DNA from: DATDRQ01 sp035291645
GTDB taxonomy: Bacteria; Chloroflexota; Anaerolineae; Anaerolineales; UBA4823
NCBI GenBank assembly: GCA_035291645.1
Contig: DATDRQ010000229.1
Span: forward strand, 1-20,685
Direction: 5' to 3'
Length of the DNA: 20,685 nucleotides
The translations under genes and the position numbers were made by a program. This document shows, in pieces, positions 1 to 7,184 of the stretch. Positions within the stretch are counted from its first letter, which is position 1, and every line of letters begins with the position of its first letter. The notes under the pieces were generated by a model, which ran no database searches, was not told the DNA's origin, and saw only the letters and a list, made by a program, of their open reading frames with translations.

Positions 1-25
1 CCTGCATTACTGCAGACGTCTCAGG

Positions 26-112
26 CGGAGAGGGCGGGATTCGAACCCGCGTCACCTTGCGGTGAACACGCTCTCCAGGCGTGCGCGTTAGGCCAGACTA
101 CGCAACCTCTCC
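26..112 (-). tRNA. tRNA-Ser (anticodon GGA)
   Basis: The reverse complement folds as a class II tRNA. It has a 7-bp acceptor stem (GGAGAGG with CCTCTCC), a D stem GCGT/ACGC and an anticodon stem CACGC/GCGTG around loop CTGGAGA, which gives anticodon GGA. The long variable arm (TCACC-GCAA-GGTGA) is typical of tRNA-Ser, and the T arm is GCGGG/CCCGC around TTCGAAT. The discriminator base is G, as expected for serine. The 3' CCA is not encoded, so it must be added after transcription. The gene lies downstream of the queF-yhhQ pair on the same strand, separated by a dispersed-type inverted repeat. Confidence 0.97.
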
Positions 113-247
113 GGGTGGGTGTATTGGATTTTAAGCGGGCAGATTATACCACAGCCCTTCGAAACGTTAAGGATTGCCCGGAAAAGCGGGGGGGATCGAA
201 CCTCGCCAGGAGTCGGGAGTACCAGGTTGGGTTGCCAAACTTCTGAA

Positions 248-356
248 TGTCTTTGCGAGGCCCGTTCATTGGGCCGAAGCAATCTCAGGTTTCCCATATG
301 AGTGGGAGATTGCTTCGCAGTGCGAAGCTCCGCTTCGCCTAACGCTCGCAAAGACA
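248..356. repeat. Nested inverted repeat (MITE/REP-like dispersed element)
   Basis: Outer arms TGTCTTTGCGAG (248-259) and CTCGCAAAGACA (345-356) are perfect 12-bp inverted repeats. A second perfect 12-bp pair lies inside: CGAAGCAATCTC (275-286) and GAGATTGCTTCG (306-317). Two further hairpins sit between the arms: GGCCC/GGGCC at 259-275 and GCGAAG/CTTCGC at 322-338. No coding frame of note is present. The layout matches small non-autonomous palindromic elements that recur in intergenic regions of many bacterial genomes. Only one copy is in this window, so its dispersed nature is inferred. It has no T-tract, so it is not a standard terminator. Confidence 0.75.
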
Positions 357-380
357 TACCAAAAGTGCATGCATACCTGT

Positions 381-1112
381 CTATCTGGCGCGCAGCGGGC
401 TGAAATCCGTGTCCCGGTCGTAAGTATCCACCCCTTCGGCGCGCTTGAGCTGGTTCACCACCAGGTAGGTCAGCGGGGTGGCCAGGATCTCGTAGGCGAC
501 CTTGAACAGCCATTGGTTGAGGATGGCTTGCTGCAAGCCGGCCAGGGGCAGGATGCCCCAGAAGGCGATCGTCAGGAAGACGGCCGAATCGGCTGCCTGG
601 CCGATCAGGGTCGAGGTAATCGTGCGCAGCCATAAGTAGCGCCCGGCGGTGCGCACCTTCAGCTTAGCCAGGACGAAGGAATTCAAGAACTCGCCGATCA
701 GATAGGCGATGAACGAGGCCAGCAGCAGCCGGGGGGTAAACCCAAGGATGGCCTGGTAGGCCTGCTGGGCGGTATCCGGCTCATCGAAAATGCCGGCGGT
801 CCAGAAAGGCGCGGCCGGCAGCAGCCCGGCGATCCAGAAGGCGCCCACCGCCAGCAGATTGCAGAAGAATCCGATCCAGATCGCCTGGCGGGCGCGGGCG
901 TAGCCATACACCTCGGTCAGGATATCCCCGAAGATATAGGCGACCGGAAACAGGATCACCGCCGCCGGCAGGATCAGCCCGCCGATCTGCACCAGCTTGA
1001 CGGCGATGATGTTGGAGACGATCAGGCTGGTGACGAAGACGGCGGTCACCAGAGGGTACCAGCGGTAGGATGGGGGAGGAGTGGTAGGCATTTTGTGGTT
1101 AGCGAACAGCAT
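381..1112 (-). CDS. yhhQ: Queuosine precursor transporter, YhhQ/VUT family
   Basis: A 243-residue polytopic inner-membrane protein of the YhhQ (DUF165, VUT) family, which imports queuosine precursors such as preQ0/preQ1. The family hallmarks are visible: a first helix ending in VSNIIAVKLVQIGG, the FPVAYIFGDILTEVYGY signature near residues 55-71, and a later helix with TLIGQAADSAVF. About six hydrophobic segments can be counted. It lies 68 bases downstream of queF on the same strand, so the pair probably forms an operon for preQ0 uptake and reduction. The start is uncertain: neither Met1 nor Met8 (ATG at 1089-1091) has a clear ribosome binding site. Confidence 0.93.
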   Translation of the reverse strand: MLFANHKMPTTPPPSYRWYPLVTAVFVTSLIVSNIIAVKLVQIGGLILPAAVILFPVAYIFGDILTEVYGYARARQAIWIGFFCNLLAVGAFWIAGLLPAAPFWTAGIFDEPDTAQQAYQAILGFTPRLLLASFIAYLIGEFLNSFVLAKLKVRTAGRYLWLRTITSTLIGQAADSAVFLTIAFWGILPLAGLQQAILNQWLFKVAYEILATPLTYLVVNQLKRAEGVDTYDRDTDFSPLRAR

Positions 1113-1180
1113 TCAGCCATCGACCAACCGCTAGATCGGGTGAGCGGCGAGAAGAGCTCCTGTTACCGGTTGGCACGCAA

Positions 1181-1630
1181 TCAGAAATCAGAATTCTGAG
1201 GCTGGTTGAGCCATTGCTGGCGGGCCTCGGGTGTCTTGATGTGCTCGGCTTCGACGGTGATGCCGATCCCGCCCCTTACGTTAAAGACCCCGGTGACCAT
1301 AAGCCAATGCGGGTCGAGAGCCTGTACCAGGTCGTCACAGATCCGGTTGACCACGTGTTCGTGGAAAGCGCCCTCATCCCGAAAAGACCACAGGTACAGT
1401 TTGAAGGACTTCGACTCGACGATTTTCTGGTCGGGCACGTAGCGGACCCGGATCGAGGCGAAATCCGGCTGCCCGGTCATGGGGCACAGGCAGGTGAATT
1501 CGTCGCTCTCCAGGGTGACCAGGTAGTAGCGACCCGGGCTGCGGTTGGGGAAGGCTTCCAGGGTTTTGCCCGGCTGAGCCGGGCGACCCAATTTGGTAAG
1601 GCCTTGCAGATCAGATGGTTCAGTCGCCAT
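1181..1630 (-). CDS. queF: NADPH-dependent 7-cyano-7-deazaguanine (preQ0) reductase QueF
   Basis: A 149-residue short (Bacillus-type, single T-fold) QueF. It reduces the nitrile of preQ0 to the amine preQ1 in queuosine synthesis in the cytosol. The catalytic segment FTCLCPMTGQPDFA carries the expected thioimide-forming cysteine (Cys49) and acidic partner (Asp56). The family signature ESKSFKLY is at residues 72-79 and binds substrate/NADPH. Length fits the single-domain class rather than the roughly 280-residue E. coli type. A GGTGGAG ribosome binding site lies about 8 bases before the ATG. It is divergent from the YjbQ gene and followed by yhhQ. Confidence 0.97.
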   Translation of the reverse strand: MATEPSDLQGLTKLGRPAQPGKTLEAFPNRSPGRYYLVTLESDEFTCLCPMTGQPDFASIRVRYVPDQKIVESKSFKLYLWSFRDEGAFHEHVVNRICDDLVQALDPHWLMVTGVFNVRGGIGITVEAEHIKTPEARQQWLNQPQNSDF

Positions 1631-1662
1631 ACAATTTCTCCACCGTTCAGATCCTGATAGAT

Positions 1663-1697
1663 ATTATAAAGCCGCTATTAAAATAGTTCGCTATAAT
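1663..1697. promoter_or_regulatory. Possible divergent -10 elements between queF and the YjbQ gene
   Basis: The 186-base gap between the divergent genes holds a TATAAT on the minus strand (1663-1668, reading toward queF) and a TATAAT on the plus strand (1692-1697, reading toward the YjbQ gene). Neither has a good -35 hexamer at 16-18 bases, so both are tentative. I looked for a preQ1 riboswitch before queF and saw no recognisable aptamer. The rest of the gap shows nothing convincing. Confidence 0.35.
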
Positions 1698-1816
1698 GAA
1701 TTGTACCGCCCAGGTGGCTTTTTCCAATCAAAGAATAAGTCTGGGCGTGGTCTCTTGCGCACGCGTAAGGATTTGGAGACTATCTGATCAAGAAGAATAA
1801 AGGAGGGACGCACCAG

Positions 1817-2236
1817 ATGGCTGTCTACACCACGACCATCAACTTCGCGACCAAAGGCAACACGGATATTCTCGACATCACCGATCAGATATCCTCTGCG
1901 GTCAACAGCAGCGGAATAAATGATGGGATCGTCACGGTCTTTGCACCCTCTTCGACCAGCGGGATCACCACCCTTGAATACGAATCTGGCTGCTTAAGTG
2001 ATCTGCGCAGGCTGTTCGACGAGCTCGTCGATCCGGAACGCCACTACGCCCATAACGCCCGCTGGGGGGACGGAAACGGGCACAGCCATATCCGCTCGGC
2101 CCTGTTGGGCGCTTCCTTCACGGTGCCGTTCGTGAATAAACGCCTGACCCTTGGCACCTGGCAGCAGATCATTTACGTCGATTTCGATAACCGCCCCCGT
2201 CATCGGGAGCTGGTCGTCCAGCTCATCGGAGAATAG
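1817..2236 (+). CDS. yjbQ: YjbQ / UPF0047 family protein
   Basis: A 139-residue protein of the UPF0047 (YjbQ) family. Some databases call the family 'secondary thiamine-phosphate synthase', because E. coli YjbQ has weak thiamine phosphate synthase activity; the true role is unsettled. The family signature is clear: HNARWGDGNGHSHIRS (about residues 79-94) followed by ALLGASFTVPF and LTLGTWQQIIYVDFDNRPR. The conserved His residues and Asp suggest a metal-binding site. A strong AGGAGGG ribosome binding site (1801-1807) lies 9 bases before the ATG. Its stop codon is only 6 bases from the convergent DUF1385 gene, leaving no room for a separate terminator. Confidence 0.9.
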   Translation: MAVYTTTINFATKGNTDILDITDQISSAVNSSGINDGIVTVFAPSSTSGITTLEYESGCLSDLRRLFDELVDPERHYAHNARWGDGNGHSHIRSALLGASFTVPFVNKRLTLGTWQQIIYVDFDNRPRHRELVVQLIGE

Positions 2237-2242
2237 CCAGGT

Positions 2243-3160
2243 CTATAACCGGATTCCCTGTTCTGCCGCACGCATGGCATTGAATGCCGCGATCGAGACC
2301 TCCAACATTTCCAGGTTGGGCTCGCGAGTGGTCAGGCGCTGGAGAGCCAGGTTCGGCTTGACCATCCAACGCACCAGGGGGGAGTCCATATGACTTGCCG
2401 TCCAGCGGATGTATTCATACGCGATCCCGGCGATAACCGGGATCAACACGATCCGGCTCACCAGGCGCAAACCCAGCGGCAGCGGGCCAAGCAAGGTAAA
2501 AACCAGAATAGATAAAATCACCAGCGTGAGCAGGAAGGCCGTCCCGCAGCGGGGATGTTCCAGTGAGAAACGGGTTACATTTTCTGGAGTCAGTTCTGCT
2601 CCAGCTTCGAAAGCGTTAATGGTTTTATGTTCTGCACCGTGATAGGCGAACACGCGCCGGATATCCGGGATCCAGCCGATCGCCCAGATGTAACCGATCA
2701 GGATCAGCAGGCGGACGACGCCTTCCATCAGGTTTCCAACCCAGGCGGAACGAGCCTGTCCGGCGGTCGTTCCGGCTCCACCCGGGGTTAACAATACTTC
2801 TGTCAGGTGGCCGAGGGCGGCGGGGAGGATGAAGAAGAGGCCGATCGCAAATAGCATGGAGATGATCAAAGCGCCGTATAAGGCTGGCCCCTCGATCTTC
2901 TCATCTTCGCCCGTTTGGGTGTTGGCCGAGATCGAAAGGGCGCGCACTCCCAGTCCAAGCGCATCCCATAGCATGACGACGCCGCGCAGGAAAGGGATCT
3001 TGGTCAGCTTGCTCTTGTAAATCCGTCCTAGAGGTTCCTGGTGGACGACGATCTCGTTGTCCGGGGCGCGCATGGCGATCGCCATGGACTGTTTACCCCG
3101 CATCATCACGCCCTCGATGACGGCCTGCCCGCCGTAGATAGGTAGTCTTGTTTCTGCCAT
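2243..3160 (-). CDS. DUF1385 / YqhQ-like membrane protein
   Basis: The family is recognised but its function is unknown; it is often annotated as a putative metal-dependent enzyme. Family motifs seen (counted from an upstream in-frame GTG at 3170-3172): IYGGQAVIEGVMMRG at 12-26, YHGAEHKTINAFEAG at 177-191 and HPRCGT at 206-211. The conserved His, Glu and Cys residues could bind metal. Four hydrophobic segments lie near 97-121, 151-168, 212-232 and 237-256. I chose ATG at 3158-3160 (305 residues) because AGGTGA sits 8 bases upstream of it, while the GTG lies inside that ribosome binding site. It is 29 bases downstream of the dipeptidase gene and probably co-transcribed with it. Confidence 0.87.
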   Translation of the reverse strand: MAETRLPIYGGQAVIEGVMMRGKQSMAIAMRAPDNEIVVHQEPLGRIYKSKLTKIPFLRGVVMLWDALGLGVRALSISANTQTGEDEKIEGPALYGALIISMLFAIGLFFILPAALGHLTEVLLTPGGAGTTAGQARSAWVGNLMEGVVRLLILIGYIWAIGWIPDIRRVFAYHGAEHKTINAFEAGAELTPENVTRFSLEHPRCGTAFLLTLVILSILVFTLLGPLPLGLRLVSRIVLIPVIAGIAYEYIRWTASHMDSPLVRWMVKPNLALQRLTTREPNLEMLEVSIAAFNAMRAAEQGIRL

Positions 3161-3189
3161 TAGAACATTCACCTATATTCGAATAAAGA

Positions 3190-4572
3190 TTAAAATTTCT
3201 CGCCCAGGTTATAAATAAAATGAACCAGGCTCTCCATCCCCAGATACCAGGTCGGTAAATGCAGCTTTTCGTCTGCGCTGTGTGCATTGTCATCTGGCAG
3301 GGAAAAACCGGTGTTGATCGATTCGATCCCAAGCAGCCGCTGGAACATGCTGACCACCGGGACGCTGCCGCCTTCCCGGCGGAACAAAGGGCGTTTACCC
3401 CAGGATTGTTCCATAGCGCGTTGCAGGGCGAGTACTCCTGGAGACTGGCGAGCGGATATAGAAGCCGGCCCTCCAACCAGGCGAGCGACTTCGACCCGCA
3501 CGGTCGGGGGTGTTTTTTCTCGCAGGTACTGCTGCAGCTGTGTGTATACCTCGTCTGCATCCTGATCTGGGACCAGCCGGGTGGAGATCTTCGCCATTGC
3601 CCAGGCCGGCAGGACGGTCTTGGCGCCCTCCCCGCTGTAACCGGAGTACAGGCCATTTACTTCCAGGGTTGGGCGGGCGCCCACCCGCTCGACCGGGGAA
3701 TACCCCGCTTCCCCCCAAAGTTCAGGGGAACCCGTTTGCCGCTTATAAAACGCCTCGTCCATCGGCAGGCGGGCCAATTCGGCGCGCTCTTCGGCCGAGA
3801 TCGCCCGAACACGATCGTAGAAACCCGGTAGAGTCACCTTTCCCTGCGCGTCGTGCATCCCGGCGATCAATTCGCACAAAGCCTGCGCCGGGTTGTGCAC
3901 CACTCCGCCGTAGAGTCCGGAGTGCAAATCGTGGTCAGGTCCGAACACGCGCACTTCGAAGTAAGCCAGGCCACGCAGCGCATAAGTGATGGTCGGTAGG
4001 TCCGGAGCGATCATACCGGTGTCCGGGTTGAGGGCGAAATCGCTGGCAAGTTTGGTCCGGTTCCCGGCGATGAAGGTCTCCAGGTTGGGAGAACCAACCT
4101 CTTCCTCGCCTTCAATCAAGAATTTCAGGTTAACCGGGGGACTTCCAGCCGCGAACGCGGCTTCGAAGGCATCCATGGTTGCCAGGACCTGCCCCTTCAT
4201 ATCCGACGCCCCCCGGGCATACAGGTTTTCTCCCCGCACCTCGGGATGGAAAGGACCGCTGTGCCAGAGGTCGAGTGGGTCCGGAGGTTGGACATCATAG
4301 TGCCCATAGACTAATATCGTCGGTGCTTGCGGGCCTGCTCCCAGCCATTCCCCAAATACGACCGGGTGGCCAGAGGTTGGCAGCACTTCGACTGAGACAA
4401 TTCCTATCTTTCGCAATTGGTCCGCAGTCCATTCGGCCGCCCGCTTCACATCCGCCAGGCAGGCCGGATCGGTGGATATGGATGGAATAGAGGCATATTC
4501 TTTTAATTCCTCGAGGAAGCGCACACGATTATTATGCAGATACTCTAGCGCGGCCGCACGGGCATCGGACAT
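3190..4572 (-). CDS. M20 family dipeptidase (CNDP/PepV-like metallopeptidase)
   Basis: A 460-residue cytosolic M20 metallopeptidase, close in layout to non-specific dipeptidases of the carnosine dipeptidase group. The di-zinc site is intact: His91 in GHYDVQP with catalytic-support Asp93, bridging Asp124 in ARGASDMKG, catalytic Glu157 and metal-binding Glu158 in EGEEEVGS, Asp184 in NPDTG, and His431 in DDNAHSADE near the C-terminus. The central dimerisation (lid) domain spans roughly 200-350, with the family-typical DHDLHSGLYGG. Likely substrate is short peptides, but specificity cannot be read from sequence. An AAGGAG ribosome binding site lies 6 bases before the ATG. Downstream is the DUF1385 gene. 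Confidence 0.93.
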   Translation of the reverse strand: MSDARAAALEYLHNNRVRFLEELKEYASIPSISTDPACLADVKRAAEWTADQLRKIGIVSVEVLPTSGHPVVFGEWLGAGPQAPTILVYGHYDVQPPDPLDLWHSGPFHPEVRGENLYARGASDMKGQVLATMDAFEAAFAAGSPPVNLKFLIEGEEEVGSPNLETFIAGNRTKLASDFALNPDTGMIAPDLPTITYALRGLAYFEVRVFGPDHDLHSGLYGGVVHNPAQALCELIAGMHDAQGKVTLPGFYDRVRAISAEERAELARLPMDEAFYKRQTGSPELWGEAGYSPVERVGARPTLEVNGLYSGYSGEGAKTVLPAWAMAKISTRLVPDQDADEVYTQLQQYLREKTPPTVRVEVARLVGGPASISARQSPGVLALQRAMEQSWGKRPLFRREGGSVPVVSMFQRLLGIESINTGFSLPDDNAHSADEKLHLPTWYLGMESLVHFIYNLGEKF

Positions 4573-4626
4573 GACTTACTCCTTGTTGAGTGCCTGGTTC
4601 ATCAGATTATAACCGTTCTCGATTCC

Positions 4627-5316
4627 TCACGGCTCGCTAAGCTGCCGGAAGGAGATAAAGGTTAGATACATTACGAGCAGAAAAGCGGTGAAAAGGAACG
4701 TGAAGCCGTAAAACTGCAGGTTGCTTAGCGGGTTCACAATCCGGCTGGCGACTTCGAAGAGCACTTCCCTGGGCTGGAAGACTAGATCCCAGCTGTTCCA
4801 GCGGGAGAAACGCCCCAGGTAAATCCCCAAACCGCCCAGCGCCAGCGCAACTGCAACAAAGAGCCAGCTGGCGATCAGTCCCAGGTATTCTTTAATCAGA
4901 ATTTGCATAGTTCGTAAAGAAGCGACTGCCAGAAAACAGCCTGTCCAGGCGAAGCTGGCCAGGAGCAGGATATCATACCAGAGCGGGATGCTGGGGCGGT
5001 CTTCCAGGTGTAGGAAATCGGTGAGGATATAAGGCGCGTTCGGAAAAAAAGCCAACCACAAAATGCCTGGCACGATCAACAGCCACCAGGACCGGGGCAG
5101 CATGAAATTCAACAATCCGGCGGTCAGCGCAAATACGTAGGGCAGCCAGGCCAGGTAAAGATTCCACACCAGATTATCGTAGGCGAACGCCCGGCTGAAG
5201 AACACCCGGGCTGCGTAGAGCGACACAGCCAGAAGGGTAGACAGCAGGATAGGATAGAGCAGCTGTCTGGAAAGGTAGCGGTGAATATTTGAAATCTCCT
5301 CGAAAAGGGAGCTCAT
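4627..5316 (-). CDS. DUF1361 integral membrane protein
   Basis: A 229-residue membrane protein of the DUF1361 family, whose function is not known. Family features visible are WNLYLAWLPY, FPNAPYILTDFLHL, PLWYD and LGRFSRWNSWD, spread over six to seven hydrophobic helices. The open frame extends 44 codons further upstream, but the extension is not membrane-like or family-like. I place the start at ATG 5314-5316 because GGGAGG lies 7 bases before it. It sits 54 bases upstream of the dipeptidase gene on the same strand and may be in one transcript with it. It is followed by nothing that clarifies its job. Confidence 0.85.
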   Translation of the reverse strand: MSSLFEEISNIHRYLSRQLLYPILLSTLLAVSLYAARVFFSRAFAYDNLVWNLYLAWLPYVFALTAGLLNFMLPRSWWLLIVPGILWLAFFPNAPYILTDFLHLEDRPSIPLWYDILLLASFAWTGCFLAVASLRTMQILIKEYLGLIASWLFVAVALALGGLGIYLGRFSRWNSWDLVFQPREVLFEVASRIVNPLSNLQFYGFTFLFTAFLLVMYLTFISFRQLSEP

Positions 5317-5479
5317 TGAATTCCTCCCGTGGATAAGGATCGAATTACCCGGCCCAAACCATATTGCCCCGGTTGATAGGCCAAAGCTGGATGATATCGA
5401 GATCCTGCCCGATGCCTTCAGTCGGGCAGAACAGCACAAGGGTAACACCGAAACAGGCTGTTAGACGATGAGAGTATGT

Positions 5480-5962
5480 TTAACGGATTCCTATCTGTTC
5501 CTCAGCATGGATAACATCCCCCGCCCGAATCAACCCATCGGTAAGGATCTGGGCGCGCAAACCTCCCCGATGCACCAGCGCCTGTTGATATTCCTTCCTG
5601 GTCAAAGCAGCCAGATGCGAACACGGTTCGCACAGCCGAATACCCTTCAGGACTACCTCTCCAACCTGGAATTCCCGACCCACCAGATGGTTCAAGGGAA
5701 CGTTACGGGTGACCAGGTTTCTGCGACTCTGCCCTAGTTCCATCGGGATGCCGTAGTCGCGCACGACCGCCTGGATGGCCTCCTCTTCAATGAGGGTGAC
5801 CTCCCGGCTGGCGTGAGCAGGTTTCTCGGATTTATTCGGTTGGCGAAAATAATGGTCGCCCTCTAACCCAATTCCAGGGACAGCGTGGACCTGTGGAAGC
5901 TGTGTGGTTTCTTCACCGGCTTCTGGTCGGATAAAAATAGCGATAAGTTCACCTTTCCACAT
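5480..5962 (-). CDS. MOSC domain-containing protein
   Basis: A 160-residue stand-alone MOSC domain (the C-terminal domain of molybdenum cofactor sulfurase). Such proteins are thought to bind or transfer sulfur or molybdenum cofactor, and some act in detoxification of N-hydroxylated bases. Evidence: GIGLEGDHYF at 30-39, the SRRNLVTRNVPLNHLVG segment at 79-95, and the conserved cysteine region RLCEPCSHL (Cys111, Cys114), followed by RGGLRAQIL. The ATG has a GGAGG ribosome binding site 9 bases upstream. It is transcribed divergently from the molybdenum hydroxylase genes at 6,291. This makes a role in sulfuration or delivery of the cofactor to that enzyme plausible, though this is inference from position. 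Confidence 0.9.
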   Translation of the reverse strand: MWKGELIAIFIRPEAGEETTQLPQVHAVPGIGLEGDHYFRQPNKSEKPAHASREVTLIEEEAIQAVVRDYGIPMELGQSRRNLVTRNVPLNHLVGREFQVGEVVLKGIRLCEPCSHLAALTRKEYQQALVHRGGLRAQILTDGLIRAGDVIHAEEQIGIR

Positions 5963-6133
5963 CGGTCACATCCTCCAGAGCATTGGTCGAAGAGTAAGAT
6001 TGCCATGAGGTGGTAGATCGATCAGCCCGGGCTCGCCCAGATTATCCCCATTATAAGGTAGTTTTTAAATAATTAGAGTTGCTCTGATTTGGGCAAGATT
6101 ATCCGGTTTGCATTCCCCCGGGTGTGCTACAAT
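5963..6133. promoter_or_regulatory. Divergent promoter region, MOSC gene and molybdenum hydroxylase operon
   Basis: This AT-richer stretch separates divergent genes. On the plus strand TGCTACAAT (6125-6133) is an extended -10 element (TG-n-TACAAT) with no good -35 at the usual spacing; transcription would start near 6140. On the minus strand a TATAAT lies at 6050-6055, facing the MOSC gene. No clear operator palindrome was seen. The plus-strand start predicted here coincides with the first base of the folded leader described next. Confidence 0.45.
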
Positions 6134-6139
6134 TAGGCC

Positions 6140-6291
6140 GTTCTGGATCGGCGGTCGTCGCAGGGAAACCTGCGCCGGCGCCGGGGACCGACCCCGGCGA
6201 AAAGTGCCGCCAACCCAGCGGTTTATCCTATCGGCAGAGAAACTGTGACACAGGTCTTTGCCAATTTGAGAACCCACCGGTCGCCGATCCA
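6140..6291 (+). ncRNA. Structured 5' leader RNA, candidate riboswitch
   Basis: A closing helix of 14 continuous pairs (two G-U) joins 6144-6157 with 6278-6291 and includes the A of the start codon. Inside are hairpin A, CGCAGG-GAAA-CCTGCG (6159-6174), with a GNRA tetraloop; hairpin B, CGCCGGGG-ACCGA-CCCCGGCG (6179-6199); a small CCGC/GCGG hairpin (6207-6221); and hairpin C, GGCAGAG/CTTTGCC (6233-6262), with an inner CTGT/ACAG. A competing pairing TGCCG (6205-6209) with CGGCA (6232-6236) would break the last two. No Shine-Dalgarno is seen before the ATG at 6291. The context (molybdenum enzyme, MOSC protein) makes molybdenum cofactor sensing a natural guess, but I could not match the Moco riboswitch consensus from memory. 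Confidence 0.6.
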
Positions 6292-7175
6292 TGCCTCTTT
6301 GGCAGCACTATTATCTGGCCAAATCGATCCCCGATGCCCTCGAAGCACTCGCCCAGGCGCCTGGCCCTGCCAGGATCGTAGCCGGCGGAACTGACTTGCT
6401 CCTGGATCTAGGACAGGGGCGGCATCCCGGCGTACACACGCTGGTGGATGTCGCTTCTATCCCGGAGCTGAGGGCTCTTGAAACGCGCGGGGACCAGCTT
6501 TTTATTGGGGCTTCGGTACCTCTGAGTAAAGTCGTCGAAGCGCCGTACGTTCGGGACCACGCCCGGGCTCTGGCCGAAGCCTGCCATCTGATCGGGGGGC
6601 CGCAAGTGCGCAACACCGCCACACTTGGGGGAAACGTGGGCCACGCCCTGCCTGCCGCGGACGGGACGATCGCCCTGTTGGCGCTGGGGGCCGAGGTGGA
6701 GATCGCTAGTTCGGTTGAGACGCGCCGCATGCCTCTCCAAGATATCTTCTCGGGTCCGGGTAAATCTTCCCTGCTCCCACGTGAGGAGATCATTCTAGGA
6801 TTCTACGTTCCCCTGAGGAAGCCAGGCCAGGCTTCCGCCTTCCGGAGAGTCATGCGCCCGCAGGGCGTCGCCCTGCCGACCTTGAATATGGCGATCTGGC
6901 TGCACCGCCAGCAGCGATCGATCGCCGCGATCCGCATCAGCATCGGACCTGCCGGGTCTATCCCCATGCGGGCGCGTGCGGCGGAAGAGACCCTGAAGGG
7001 GAGTCTAGTTAATGGAGAATCCCTCCGCTTCGCCCAGGCAGCCATCCTGGACGAGCTCCATTTCCGCTCCAGCCCGCACCGGGCGAGTGCGGAATACCGG
7101 CGACATTTGAGCAGCGTATTGCTGGATGAGACCCTGTCTGCCGCCTGGCATCGGGCGGGTGATGAGGATGAATGA
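6291..7175 (+). CDS. Molybdenum hydroxylase FAD-binding subunit (XDH medium subunit, YgfM-like)
   Basis: A 294-residue FAD subunit of a xanthine dehydrogenase-family enzyme. It takes electrons from the iron-sulfur clusters and passes them to an external acceptor. Both FAD-contact motifs are present: AGGTDLL at 31-37 and TLGGNVGHALPAADG at 111-125. The C-terminal CO-dehydrogenase-flavoprotein-like domain covers roughly 175-285 and includes ISIGPAGSIPMRA. An in-frame stop upstream at 6267-6269 fixes ATG 6291 as the earliest start. That ATG has no Shine-Dalgarno and lies at the end of a folded leader. The iron-sulfur/molybdopterin subunit begins 9 bases after its stop, so the two are one operon. 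Confidence 0.94.
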   Translation: MPLWQHYYLAKSIPDALEALAQAPGPARIVAGGTDLLLDLGQGRHPGVHTLVDVASIPELRALETRGDQLFIGASVPLSKVVEAPYVRDHARALAEACHLIGGPQVRNTATLGGNVGHALPAADGTIALLALGAEVEIASSVETRRMPLQDIFSGPGKSSLLPREEIILGFYVPLRKPGQASAFRRVMRPQGVALPTLNMAIWLHRQQRSIAAIRISIGPAGSIPMRARAAEETLKGSLVNGESLRFAQAAILDELHFRSSPHRASAEYRRHLSSVLLDETLSAAWHRAGDEDE

Positions 7176-7184
7176 GTTTTATTT

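Noticed and set aside
248..356. Intrinsic terminator for the yhhQ transcript or the tRNA
   Set aside because: The stems are interrupted, the loop between the arms is long, and no T-tract follows on either strand. A dispersed repeat fits better.
88..633. Minus-strand open frame spanning the end of the yhhQ gene, the repeat and part of the tRNA
   Set aside because: It runs through a tRNA gene and a palindromic repeat and overlaps the yhhQ gene out of frame, so it cannot be a real gene.
1631..1816. PreQ1 riboswitch upstream of queF
   Set aside because: Neither the short preQ1-I pattern (hairpin followed by an A-rich pseudoknot tail) nor a preQ1-II layout could be found on the minus strand.
3259..3831. 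Plus-strand open frame of about 190 codons over the M20 dipeptidase
   Set aside because: The minus-strand frame has the full set of zinc ligands; the plus-strand frame is a shadow with no family features.
5317..5448. 44-codon N-terminal extension of the DUF1361 protein
   Set aside because: A good GGGAGG site is placed 7 bases before the internal ATG at 5314-5316, and the extension has no family sequence.
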